64,000 bases of DNA, taken from positions 38,257-102,256 of the forward strand of contig JBCCGI010000024.1 of NCBI GenBank assembly GCA_039029355.1. The letters are read 5' to 3'. The DNA comes from JBCCGI01 sp039029355. GTDB lineage: Bacteria > Planctomycetota > UBA1135 > GCA-002686595. Below the pieces are notes generated by a model that saw only the letters and a program-made list of their open reading frames with translations, did not search any database and was not told where the DNA came from. This document shows, one piece after another, positions 1-8,042 of this stretch. Position numbers and translations under genes: made by a program. The number at the start of each line of letters is the position of its first letter. The first letter of the stretch is position 1.

Positions 1-1112
1 GTCGCGTCCACCGGCCACAGCTTGAGCTTGGGAAGCGGCGGGACGACGAGCAGCGCCGAGGTGGTGGACCCGCTCCGCACGTCGACGTCGATCGACGCCG
101 TGCCGGGCAGCGCTGTGATGCGGTGCCGCCCGACGCGCCGCGGGCCGGTTCCGCCCGCGAGCTCGCCGGCGGCGACGCGGTCGAGTGAGCGCGACCGAAG
201 CTCGACGCGCCGCGGCTCGTCCGCGTCGAGCGCCTCGACCGCCAGCGTCAGGGCGTCGCGGTCGCGCTCGTCTGCGAGCACCACCGTCAGCTGGATGTCG
301 CCCAAGTCCGCGGGCCGCCACAGCGCGGCCAGGTCGAGCGTGAGCTCGACGGTCTCGGCGGCCGCGACCGTCACGGCGCGCTCGGTGATGCACACGTCGG
401 CGAAGCGGTCGTGCAGCGCGACGAAGCGCGCCCGATAGCGCCCGGGCGCGAGGCCGGCGAGCGTGATGGCGCGACCGTCGAGCGGGCGCGCGGCGACCGG
501 CGTGCCCGCGGCGTCCAGCAGGCGCAGCTCGTAGCGCTGCGAGCGGTCGCGCGGAGGAGCGGCGTCCACGCGCAGAGCGCCGCCCAGAGCGAGCGCATAC
601 AGCGCGGTCTCGCCGCCCTGGGGAGGCTCGACGTGGCGCCACGCGAAGCCCTCGGCGCCCAGCCAGTAGGACCGCTGCGCGACCTCCGAGCCCGCGGCGG
701 GCAGGGCGAAGGGAGACCGTGCTACGCGCCTGGCCCGGGCCAGCGCCGCCGGAGTCGGCAGCGAGCCGGGCGGCTCGTGCCCCGCTGCCGGCACGACGTC
801 GAGCCCGTGTAGGTCATCGCCCGTGCGGACGTCCACGACGCGCACCCGTCCCTCGGCGACGGCGGCCGCGCGCGCGGCCACGAGGTCGGCGCCCGAACGA
901 ACCGCTGCCGCGGGCCTGGCCCGGCGCGCGGGCGAAGCGGCGTGGAGCGGCGCCTGGGGACCCTCCTCGGCGGCCGGAGCGTGCCGCGGGGCGTCGATGG
1001 AAGCCACGGCTCCGGAGCGCGCCGGCGCCGCCAGCGCGAGCCACAGGGCAAGCGCGCCGGCGGCGGCGATCGCGGCGGTCCGCTTGGCGCCCGGGCTCAG
1101 CAGTCGTAGCAC
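1..1112 (-). CDS. exported or membrane-anchored regulatory-like-domain protein, partial
   Basis: Partial: the frame is open to the left edge (about 370 codons seen) and its C-terminus lies outside the window. The best start is GTG at 1112, inside the last codons of the upstream Cys-rich gene (16-nt overlap), giving an N-terminus VLRLLSPGAKR followed by a hydrophobic stretch (about residues 12-30) that could be a signal peptide or anchor. A CTG overlapping the upstream stop (CTGA) is the other possible start. Around residue 190-220 there is a segment of the type LDGRAITLAGLAPGRYRARF, typical of carboxypeptidase-regulatory/SpaA-like beta-sandwich domains. The remainder is Ala/Arg rich and I recognise no enzyme motif. 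Overlap with the upstream gene implies co-translation. The function is unknown; a surface or periplasmic beta-sandwich protein is the most I would infer. Confidence 0.6.
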   Translation of the reverse strand, partial: MLRLLSPGAKRTAAIAAAGALALWLALAAPARSGAVASIDAPRHAPAAEEGPQAPLHAASPARRARPAAAVRSGADLVAARAAAVAEGRVRVVDVRTGDDLHGLDVVPAAGHEPPGSLPTPAALARARRVARSPFALPAAGSEVAQRSYWLGAEGFAWRHVEPPQGGETALYALALGGALRVDAAPPRDRSQRYELRLLDAAGTPVAARPLDGRAITLAGLAPGRYRARFVALHDRFADVCITERAVTVAAAETVELTLDLAALWRPADLGDIQLTVVLADERDRDALTLAVEALDADEPRRVELRSRSLDRVAAGELAGGTGPRRVGRHRITALPGTASIDVDVRSGSTTSALLVVPPLPKLKLWPVDA

Positions 1113-1492
1113 TGCTTCGATACCCAGCAGCTGTCCCACGAGAAGATCGCGACGTAGGTCTGAAGCTGCTGGTTCCAGACGCCTCCGGTGTTGTGGGGGT
1201 TCTTCCAGTCGTACTTGAATGCGGACCCGCAGCGCTTGCCGTCGGGGCAGTAGGCGCAGAGGTCGCAGTACTTGTTCGCCTTCTGTGCCCCGTTGTGCCC
1301 GGCCCAGAACTGGGCTGCCCAAGGGCTGTCACCGTTGCCGGACTCCTGTCCGCCGTTGGCGAAGTAGTCCTTGTACTGCCCGTCGCAGGCCTGCATGCCC
1401 GGGATGGCGTCCGAGGCGGACAGGGGCGGGGCGACGAGGGCGAAGAGGAAGAAGGCGAGCGGGCCCAGGGTGCGTCGGATGCGCTCGAGCAT
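1097..1492 (-). CDS. small cysteine-rich exported protein (131 aa)
   Basis: Starts at ATG 1492 with a GGAG ribosome-binding site 6 nt upstream; a longer frame extends upstream but has no signal peptide. N-terminus MLERIRRTLGPLAFFLFALVAPPLSAS is a clear signal peptide (the text here is split: MLERIRRTLGPLAFF, LFALVAPPLSAS). The mature part has eight cysteines, including a YCDLCAYC cluster and a terminal CYDC, an even number that suggests four disulfides, plus many Trp/Tyr/Asn residues. No known family recognised. It overlaps the downstream gene by 16 nt, so both are probably made together. A secreted disulfide-stabilised binding or structural protein is a guess from composition only. Confidence 0.72.
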   Translation of the reverse strand: MLERIRRTLGPLAFFLFALVAPPLSASDAIPGMQACDGQYKDYFANGGQESGNGDSPWAAQFWAGHNGAQKANKYCDLCAYCPDGKRCGSAFKYDWKNPHNTGGVWNQQLQTYVAIFSWDSCWVSKQCYDC

Positions 1493-1615
1493 CGATTTCT
1501 CCGGAACGGGTGAGGGGGACGGGCCGCAGCCCCATGGCTCCGGCTGCAGCCGTCTCCACCGACGACCGCCCCACGGTTGCGGCAAAGTGCGCCCCCGAAA
1601 AAGAAACCCTCGGAT

Positions 1616-1622
1616 TACCGTA
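1616..1622. promoter_or_regulatory. possible divergent -10 region
   Basis: In the 203-nt gap between the divergent starts 1492 and 1696, the sequence ATTACCGTATCC gives TACCGT on the plus strand and TACGGT on the minus strand, both fitting the TAnnnT hexamer seen upstream of other genes here. No -35 box is clear. Confidence 0.25.
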
Positions 1623-1695
1623 TCCAGAGGCGCTCGCGACTGCCCCTCGCGCAGGCGTCGTTCTTCCCACTCGGTCCCCAGGTACCCCTTCACCG

Positions 1696-4296
1696 ATGAA
1701 CTACCGCACTCCGCGTTCGTCCGGCTCGCTCGTCCTCTGCTTCTCCGCCGCCGCCGCGCTTGCCGGCGGCTCGCCCCGGGCCCAGGAATTCGTCGACCAG
1801 CGCATTGTGATGCCGGGGTCGGACTCGGTCACCGCCGCGAGCGGCGCGCTGCGGCACGGCGACATCGACGGCGACGGCATCGACGAGCTGGTCGCCATCC
1901 TCGACCTCGAGACCGACTATGTGCTGAAGCTGGGTGAGGACGGCTTCGAGGTGGTCGACTCGGTGCAGGTCGGCTCCACCGCCGACTCGGCCTTCGCCGA
2001 TCTCAACGGCGACGGACGCGCCGACTACATGGTCTCCAGCGAGTTCGGCACCCTCGGCTGGCACCGGGGGCTCGCGTCGGGATTGCTGGGCGCCTTCCAG
2101 ACCATCCAGACCGCGGGGCCGGGCGTCTTCTACGGGGTCAAGAGCGCGGCCGACGTCGACGGGGACGGCGACATCGACGTGATCGTCGACGCCTCGGTCA
2201 GCGGGACGGACCAGATCCGCTGGTACCCCGGCAACGGCGCGGGCTTCTTCAGCGCACCGAAGGCGATCACGGTCAGTGCGAACGCGTTCGACCTCGCGCC
2301 GGGCGACTTCGACGCCGACGGTGAGATCGACGTCGCGGTAGCACGCACCGACTCGGGGATCGCGTACGTGCTCTTCGGCTCGGGCGGGACGCTGGCTCCG
2401 GAGACGTCGCTGGGCGCGGGCGCGGAGGCGCGGCTAATCGAGGCGGGCGACTTCGACGGAGACGGGATCACCGACCTGGCCTGCTTCGGCTCGGCGCCGG
2501 CGGTGTCCTGGCTGCGCGGCGGACCGGGCGGGCTGACGCTCGTGGGCTCGGTCCCGCTCTTCGGCGCGACCTCGGGCGCGCGCGACCTCGACGCGGTCGA
2601 CCTCGACCAGGACGGCGTCGACGACCTGCTGGCGATCCCGGACGACGTGCTCTACCGCATTCCCGGCCAGGCGGGCGTGGGGCTGGTCGCCTCGTCGGAG
2701 GTACTGGACCTCGACGCCCGTGCCGCGGCCGCCTTCGAGTACGACGGGGAGCCGGGGCTGGACCTCGCCTACCTGGTGCAGGGCTGGCGCAACCCCGCGT
2801 TCCGGCCCGGCGACGGCGACGGCGGCTTCGTCGAGCCGACCGACGTCGCGCTGACGGCGCCCTGCCCGGGCTACAACGACGTCAGCGCCGGCGACCTCGA
2901 CCGCGACGGCGTGCTCGACCTGGCCTTCGAGGCCGGCGTGTGGCTGCGCGGCGACGGGGCCGGCGGGTTTCTGCCCGAGGCGCCGCTGGGCGCGCGCCCG
3001 TCGGAGCTGGCCGACCTCGATGGCGACGGCTGGCTCGACTCGATCGCGCTGGTGCCGGACTGCGCCCCGCCGACCGGGCTCGTGCTGTCCTACGGCGGTG
3101 CCGGCGGCTTCGGTGCCGGCGTCCAGCCTCCGCAGGCGCCAGGGCTGATCCTGGCGGCGGTCGGCGACGTGGACGCCGACGGCGACCTGGACGTCGCGGC
3201 GGCGACGGACACGACCGCGTTCACCTACCTCAACCAGGGTGGCAGCTTTCCCGGGCCGACGCTGACCGCGCTGCCCGGGCCGTACCTCGATCTGACCGCC
3301 GGCGACCTGAACACCGACGGCCTGGCGGACCTGGCGCGCTCGTGGCACAAGCCGCTGGGCTACTTCGAGCCGGCCGAGAACGACGTGGCTTGGGGGCTCT
3401 CGGTGGGCGACGGCACGCTGGCCGCGATCCAGATGATCACGCTGCCCTTCCAGGGCCAGCTGCGCGATCTCCTGATCCGCGACGCGAGCGGCGACGGCTT
3501 CAACGACCTGATCTGGATGCAGGAGGGCTTCGCCCACGCGTCCGCCGCGCTGGGGGACGGGACCGGCGCTCTGAGCGCTCCGACCCAGCTCGCGTTCGGC
3601 AACCTGGTGCGCGGCAACGCGGTCGACCTGGTCGACGTGAACGGCGATGGAGCGCCGGACCTGATCGAGGGCTCGACCTTCGCTGCGGACGGCGCCGAGC
3701 GCATCTCGATCTTGCTTTGGAACGGCTCAGACTACGAGGCGTGGCGCGAGCTCGCGACGCCCGGACCGGTCTCCGAGATGGCGATCGTCGACTTCGACGT
3801 CGACGGCCAGACCGACTTCGTGTGGACCCACGACGGCGGCGTGCGGATCGCCCGCAACCTGCGCGGCGACGGCCCGGGCACGGCGCCGTTCGGCGCCGGG
3901 ACGCCCGGATGCCTCGGGCAGCTCTCCATCGGCACGGTCGAGCCCGCCGAGATCGGCAACTTCGACTTCCGGCTGCGCGCGCACCAGGTTCCGCCCGGGG
4001 CGTTCGGCTGGTTCGCGGTGTCCAATGCCGCGTCGCTCGCGGGCAGCGACCCGTTCGGGCTCGGCGCGCTGATGCACGTCGACCCGCTGGCGTCGACGCT
4101 GCTGTTGCTCCTGGACGCGCCCGCGGACGCGTCGGGCCAGGCCGACCTGCTGCTCCCGATCCCGACCACGCCCGAGCTGGCCGGCACGGCGCTCACGGCG
4201 CAGGCCTTCCACCTGGGCGTGCCCGGGTACTCGTGCTCGCCGTCGTTCCTGACGCTGGTGAGCTCGCGCGGGCTGTCGATCGTGCTGCAGCCCTGA
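1696..4296 (+). CDS. exported FG-GAP/VCBS repeat protein (866 aa)
   Basis: ATG at 1696 begins a signal peptide (MNYRTPRSSGSLVLCFSAAA, cleavage near AQE); the longer open frame upstream of it is non-coding in character. The body, about residues 40-740, is a run of FG-GAP/VCBS units carrying calcium-loop motifs such as DGDGIDE, NGDGRAD, DGDGDID and DADGEID, expected to form a beta-propeller. The last ~125 residues, beginning GTPGCLGQLSIG and ending LSIVLQP, form a separate beta-rich domain of the module C type shared with many proteins in this window. Likely secreted or cell-surface bound, with calcium-stabilised adhesion or binding. It is convergent with the esterase-like gene 14 nt away. Family assignment is firm; the role is inference. 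Confidence 0.88.
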   Translation: MNYRTPRSSGSLVLCFSAAAALAGGSPRAQEFVDQRIVMPGSDSVTAASGALRHGDIDGDGIDELVAILDLETDYVLKLGEDGFEVVDSVQVGSTADSAFADLNGDGRADYMVSSEFGTLGWHRGLASGLLGAFQTIQTAGPGVFYGVKSAADVDGDGDIDVIVDASVSGTDQIRWYPGNGAGFFSAPKAITVSANAFDLAPGDFDADGEIDVAVARTDSGIAYVLFGSGGTLAPETSLGAGAEARLIEAGDFDGDGITDLACFGSAPAVSWLRGGPGGLTLVGSVPLFGATSGARDLDAVDLDQDGVDDLLAIPDDVLYRIPGQAGVGLVASSEVLDLDARAAAAFEYDGEPGLDLAYLVQGWRNPAFRPGDGDGGFVEPTDVALTAPCPGYNDVSAGDLDRDGVLDLAFEAGVWLRGDGAGGFLPEAPLGARPSELADLDGDGWLDSIALVPDCAPPTGLVLSYGGAGGFGAGVQPPQAPGLILAAVGDVDADGDLDVAAATDTTAFTYLNQGGSFPGPTLTALPGPYLDLTAGDLNTDGLADLARSWHKPLGYFEPAENDVAWGLSVGDGTLAAIQMITLPFQGQLRDLLIRDASGDGFNDLIWMQEGFAHASAALGDGTGALSAPTQLAFGNLVRGNAVDLVDVNGDGAPDLIEGSTFAADGAERISILLWNGSDYEAWRELATPGPVSEMAIVDFDVDGQTDFVWTHDGGVRIARNLRGDGPGTAPFGAGTPGCLGQLSIGTVEPAEIGNFDFRLRAHQVPPGAFGWFAVSNAASLAGSDPFGLGALMHVDPLASTLLLLLDAPADASGQADLLLPIPTTPELAGTALTAQAFHLGVPGYSCSPSFLTLVSSRGLSIVLQP

Positions 4297-4310
4297 CGGG
4301 CGCGACGGCC

Positions 4311-5699
4311 TCAGTAGGTGAGGTTGACCCCGACCGGGCCGCTCGCGAAGCTCATGTCCGGGAAGGCCGGCCCCGGGTCGTACAGCGTCATCGCGTGGTG
4401 CAGGCGCAGTCCGACGAAGCTCGCGGTCGCGGGGACCGAGAGCGTGACCGAGGCCTCGGCCGAGCCGGGCAGCGTCCCCTGCGACCCGGTGAGGTAGGTC
4501 GGCGTCACTCCCAGCGTGTCGACCAGATAGTCGTCGATCGTGAGCGGTACGTGCACCCCGACCCACGTGAAGCCCGCCGTACCGCTAGAGCTGCCCAGCA
4601 GGCGAAAGTAGAGCCCGGCTTGCGACGCGGGATCCTGCGAGCGGAAGTCGATCACCTGGCTCCCGCCGAGCGCCATGCTGATGTAGCTGGTGTCGGCCGA
4701 CAGGCTGGGGCACGCCTGATCGAGGTAGGCCTGAAAGAGGCCCTCGCCGTGGACGGCCTGCCCGGCTCCGTCGAAGTGCAGCCCGTCGCCCGGCTGGCCG
4801 CAGCCGTCGGTCGAGCCCAGCTCGCGGAAGGACGCGTCGCTGCCGTCGAAGAGCCCGGCCGCCGCGTCCGCGCACACCACCTCGCGCTGCGCGGTCCGGA
4901 CCGTGTCGATCGCGGGCCGCAGGATGCCCGAGGTGTAGGCGACGTAGTCGGGCGTCTGGCCGACGATGAAGGGAATCGTCGTCAGGCTCGTCAGCCCGCG
5001 CGCCTGGATGTCGCCGCGGAGCGTCGCGATCAGGTCGGTCAGGTTGGCCGCGTACGGGTCGGCGAGGCAGGCGCTCACGCCGTCCCAGGCGCCCTGCGCG
5101 CAGAAGATCCCGCGCACGTCGAGCGTCGCGCCCGACAGCGCCGCGTTGGCGGCGTCGAGTTGGGCCAGCAGCTCTCCATACAGGTCCCCGCAGGTGGGGT
5201 CCCAGCTGGTGGACGCGTTGTGGGGCCCGCCGGTGCCGGTGCACGGCGGCGCGTCGGGGCACGGGGCCCCCGTGCCGTCGAAGGCGGGCGGTGCCAGCCA
5301 GGTGCCGCCGACGCCGTACTTCATCAGGTAGACCGTCTCGCCGAGGTGCGCCTGCAGCGCGCTCCCGAGCGCCGCCTCGGGGCCGACGAGCCCGTTGCCC
5401 TCGCAGAAGGTCGCGCCCGGGTCGACGTTCGTGTTGAGGCCCGCGGTCAGCGGCTCCCACGCGTCGACCCCCGGGCAGAAGTTCCAGATCATCACGCCGC
5501 TCAGTTGACCCTGCAGATGGGACGGCAGCTCGAGCGAGCAGGCGTAGCCCTCCATGTTCGACTGGCCGAACAGCACGAAGGTGGGGACGGTGGTCGCGCC
5601 GTCGGAGGGCGGCGACTGCGCGGCGAGGGGCAGCGGAAGGACGGCGGCCGCGAGGACCGCCGCGGGGCGGAGTTGGCCTAGAGAGGTGGCGAGCAGCAA
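4311..5699 (-). CDS. exported sialate O-acetylesterase-like SGNH hydrolase
   Basis: Contains the SASA/SGNH block I motif VLFGQSNMEGY with nucleophile Ser near residue 47, a KYGVGGTWL segment and a terminal DGLHFDGAGQ block supplying the Asp-x-x-His pair near residue 306, so the catalytic set looks complete. The family removes O-acetyl groups from sialic acids or other carbohydrates. I prefer a TTG start at 5699 because an AGGAG site sits 5 nt upstream and it leaves a normal signal peptide (LLLATSLGQLRPAAVLAAAV); an ATG 23 codons upstream gives a less likely extension. The C-terminal ~120 residues (from YISMALGGSQ) form another type of the terminal modules found on the other exported proteins, with the HHA motif near its end. 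Confidence 0.8.
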   Translation of the reverse strand: MLLATSLGQLRPAAVLAAAVLPLPLAAQSPPSDGATTVPTFVLFGQSNMEGYACSLELPSHLQGQLSGVMIWNFCPGVDAWEPLTAGLNTNVDPGATFCEGNGLVGPEAALGSALQAHLGETVYLMKYGVGGTWLAPPAFDGTGAPCPDAPPCTGTGGPHNASTSWDPTCGDLYGELLAQLDAANAALSGATLDVRGIFCAQGAWDGVSACLADPYAANLTDLIATLRGDIQARGLTSLTTIPFIVGQTPDYVAYTSGILRPAIDTVRTAQREVVCADAAAGLFDGSDASFRELGSTDGCGQPGDGLHFDGAGQAVHGEGLFQAYLDQACPSLSADTSYISMALGGSQVIDFRSQDPASQAGLYFRLLGSSSGTAGFTWVGVHVPLTIDDYLVDTLGVTPTYLTGSQGTLPGSAEASVTLSVPATASFVGLRLHHAMTLYDPGPAFPDMSFASGPVGVNLTY

Positions 5700-5704
5700 G
5701 AGAG

Positions 5705-5709
5705 CTCCT
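5705..5709 (-). promoter_or_regulatory. ribosome-binding site deciding a TTG start
   Basis: AGGAG on the minus strand, 5 nt from TTG 5699. It supports TTG rather than the upstream ATG at 5768 as the start of the esterase-like gene. Confidence 0.6.
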
Positions 5710-5740
5710 GGGTTCGGGGGTCTAGGAGAGGTCGGAGTCG

Positions 5741-5746
5741 AGGCTA
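5741..5746 (-). promoter_or_regulatory. candidate -10 box TAGCCT
   Basis: TAGCCT on the minus strand about 42 nt upstream of the TTG start at 5699. Same hexamer as upstream of 39875 and 48680. Confidence 0.35.
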
Positions 5747-5786
5747 GCCGGCCCTCGCGGATCCGCAAGGGACCTACCGTCCGCGC

Positions 5787-6014
5787 CTAGCCGCGCTGCG
5801 AAGCGCTGAGCCGCCAGGCTCCGAGCCCGCCCAGCGCGGCCGCGGCCAGCAGCAGCGGCGCCCGCGGCGGCACCGAGATCATCATCTGGGCCAGCGCCCC
5901 GCCCAGGACGCTCGCGAGGATCCAGGTGGTGGGGTGCCGCGAGCCGTGGGCGGCCGAGGACCACCCGACGAGCGCGCCGCACCCGGCGGCGAGGGCGTAC
6001 ACGAGCGCGAGCAT
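5787..6014 (-). CDS. small integral membrane protein (75 aa)
   Basis: A 75-residue frame beginning MLALVYALAAGCGALVGW with two or three hydrophobic segments (about residues 1-18, 30-47, 50-67), compatible with a small membrane protein. ATG 6014 is only 8 nt from a TAGGAT hexamer, so the message may be leaderless. No family recognised. A much longer minus-strand frame extends upstream through the neighbouring gene but is a GC-driven shadow. It stands alone between two larger genes and nothing in the context indicates a role. Confidence 0.6.
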   Translation of the reverse strand: MLALVYALAAGCGALVGWSSAAHGSRHPTTWILASVLGGALAQMMISVPPRAPLLLAAAALGGLGAWRLSASQRG

Positions 6015-6022
6015 CGATTCCG

Positions 6023-6028
6023 ATCCTA
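6023..6028 (-). promoter_or_regulatory. candidate -10 box TAGGAT, leaderless
   Basis: TAGGAT on the minus strand with 8 nt to ATG 6014; a transcript starting ~7 nt downstream of the hexamer would have almost no leader. Confidence 0.4.
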
Positions 6029-6185
6029 GGGGACCTCGCGCGAGGGGGGCAAGCCGGTGCGGACCGAGGGGAAACCATGGAAACCGCCCAGATCGCTTCA
6101 GGGTCGCTGCGGGGGTCGCGTCTGGAAGGGCAGACCCTCTCCTCGCGGCTCGGCCGCGACGTCGCAACCCAAGCTCCCACTCGCC

Positions 6186-7976
6186 ATGTCGCTCCGTACC
6201 CTCCAGGCCCTCCTCGCCGGCTCGCTCGCCTCCGTCTTCGCCGCCCCGGCCGCGGCCCTGCCCGGCGGCGAGGACGTCTTCGCCCTGAGCGACGGCGTCT
6301 TCGGCGAGCTCGGCGTCGACTCCGCGTCGGCCTACGACCCGACCCGCGACTGCTTCCTGGTCGCCTACATCTACCAGAGCGCGACCCTCTTCGGCCCCGT
6401 GCCGCAGGTGCGCGTGCGCTTCATCGACGCGGCCACCGGCGCCGACGTCGGGATCGGCGAGATCGAGATCAGCGAAGAGTCCGCCGGGACCTTCGAGCCC
6501 ATCGACGAGCCCGACATCGTCTACAACCCCGAGCTCGACGAGTTCTACGTCGTCTGGGCCGGTCTGGAGGACGACTTCAACCGCGAGATTCTCGGCCAGC
6601 GGCTGCGCGCCGAGGACGGCTTCGAGATCGGCGCCGACATGCGGCTCTCGGACATGGGCCTCGGCACCGACATGGCGCTGGCGGCCTTCGACCCGCAGGT
6701 GGCGTACAACCCGAACGCGGGCGAGTACATGGTCGCGTGGTCGGGCTCCGACAACACGCTGGGGCTCGCCGTCGGCGCCCTCGAGATCTTCATCCAGCGC
6801 GTCGACGCGGCCACGGGCGACGAGGTCGGCCCGAACGACATGCCGGTGAGCCGCATGGGGCAGAGCTGGGGCGCCAACGAGTTCGACGCCTACCGTCCGC
6901 AGATCGCCTACAACCCGGTCCTCGACGAGTACCTGGTCGTGTGGAGCGGCGACACCGACGGCGCCGGCTTCGGCGACGAGCTCTTCACGGTGTTCGGCCA
7001 GCGCATGGGTGTGGACGGCGTGGGCATCACCCCGGGGGACTGGCTCGCCGGCGAGTTCGACAACTTCCCGATCAGCCCGGTGGGCGGCTGCGAGCACGTC
7101 GCGCTGGTCTACTGCGCGGCCAGCCAGCGCTTCTTCGTCGCCTGGCAGGACTCCGGCGCGCTCGGGGGGGAGCAGGAGATCTACGGGCTGCTCCTCGACG
7201 CGGCGGACTACTCCCCGCTCGGCGCCCCCTTCCGGATCAGCAGCGCGGGCCCCGACGGCGACACGGCGTACTTCGCTCAGGCGCCGTACGCCGCCTACGA
7301 CGAGGCGCGCGACGAGGTGCTGGTCGTGTGGCAGTCGGACGCGGACGAGGCCGCGGCGGGGGACGCCACGGACATCTACGGCCAGTGGGTCGATGTCGCG
7401 ACGGGGCTAGAGGTCGGCGAGGATGACCTCCGCCTGTCGACGACGGATGGAGCCGGCAGCCTGCCGCTCTCCTCCTACGAGCCCGCGGCGGGCTACGACA
7501 CGCTGCGCCGCCGCATGCTCGTCAGCTGGAGCACCGAGCAGGACTTCGGCTCCCCGACGCCGGGCCCCTCGCAGAGCTTCGCGACCTTCGTCGCTTCGCC
7601 CGGCGCGGTCGAGATGATCCGCCTGGGTGAGCCGGCGAACCCGAACGCGCTGCTCGCCGGTGCGACCTCCGGGCCGGTGTTGGGCGCGACCTGGGACCCG
7701 CGCATCGACCACGCGAGCTTCGCTCCCGACGCGCTGCTCGACGTGCTGGGCATCAGCTCCCAGCCCGCAAACGTACCGACGCCGGAGGGCACCCTGCTGG
7801 CGCTCTTCGGCACCGGGTCGACGCTGCTGACGGCGGCTCCGGGCGAGGCGTTCGTCGCGCCGCTGCCGGACGAGGCGTCGCTGGTGGGGCTCGAGCTGAC
7901 GGCGCAGGGCGCGGCGGTGACGGCGACGTCCTTCGCGCTGAGCAACGCGCTCGACCTGGTGCTGGGAAGCCACTAG
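6186..7976 (+). CDS. exported seven-repeat propeller protein with C-terminal module A
   Basis: ATG 6186 starts a signal peptide (MSLRTLQALLAGSLASVF, cleavage near AAALP). I count seven repeats around the core AYNPxxDEYLVVW (for example VYNPELDEFYVVW, AYNPNAGEYMVAW, AYNPVLDEYLVVW, AYDEARDEVLVVW), often followed by IYGQ/ILGQR and an RxxxxTG element. Seven copies suggest a seven-bladed beta-propeller. The last ~115 residues (starting GEPANPNALLAG, with SGPVLGATWDPRIDH) form module A, also found at the end of the protein encoded at 47216-48286. Exported, probably a surface binding protein; no catalytic motif seen. A 14-bp hairpin follows the gene. Confidence 0.82.
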   Translation: MSLRTLQALLAGSLASVFAAPAAALPGGEDVFALSDGVFGELGVDSASAYDPTRDCFLVAYIYQSATLFGPVPQVRVRFIDAATGADVGIGEIEISEESAGTFEPIDEPDIVYNPELDEFYVVWAGLEDDFNREILGQRLRAEDGFEIGADMRLSDMGLGTDMALAAFDPQVAYNPNAGEYMVAWSGSDNTLGLAVGALEIFIQRVDAATGDEVGPNDMPVSRMGQSWGANEFDAYRPQIAYNPVLDEYLVVWSGDTDGAGFGDELFTVFGQRMGVDGVGITPGDWLAGEFDNFPISPVGGCEHVALVYCAASQRFFVAWQDSGALGGEQEIYGLLLDAADYSPLGAPFRISSAGPDGDTAYFAQAPYAAYDEARDEVLVVWQSDADEAAAGDATDIYGQWVDVATGLEVGEDDLRLSTTDGAGSLPLSSYEPAAGYDTLRRRMLVSWSTEQDFGSPTPGPSQSFATFVASPGAVEMIRLGEPANPNALLAGATSGPVLGATWDPRIDHASFAPDALLDVLGISSQPANVPTPEGTLLALFGTGSTLLTAAPGEAFVAPLPDEASLVGLELTAQGAAVTATSFALSNALDLVLGSH

Positions 7977-7993
7977 GCGACCCCGCTCATGCG

Positions 7994-8040
7994 GCCCGCG
8001 CGAGCGCCCTCCCAAGCCGGAGCGCTCGCGCGGGCGTCTT
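7994..8040. terminator. bidirectional hairpin between convergent genes
   Basis: Perfect 14-bp inverted repeat, arms 7994-8007 and 8022-8035 with a 14-nt loop, followed by GTCTT. It lies between two convergent genes and could stop transcription from both sides; the T-run is short, so intrinsic efficiency is uncertain. Confidence 0.6.
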
Positions 8041-8042
8041 GC

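Noticed and set aside
5787..7097. 436-codon extension of the small membrane protein
   Set aside because: The extra N-terminal part opposes the propeller gene; only the last 75 codons, from ATG 6014, have membrane-protein character and a promoter-like box.
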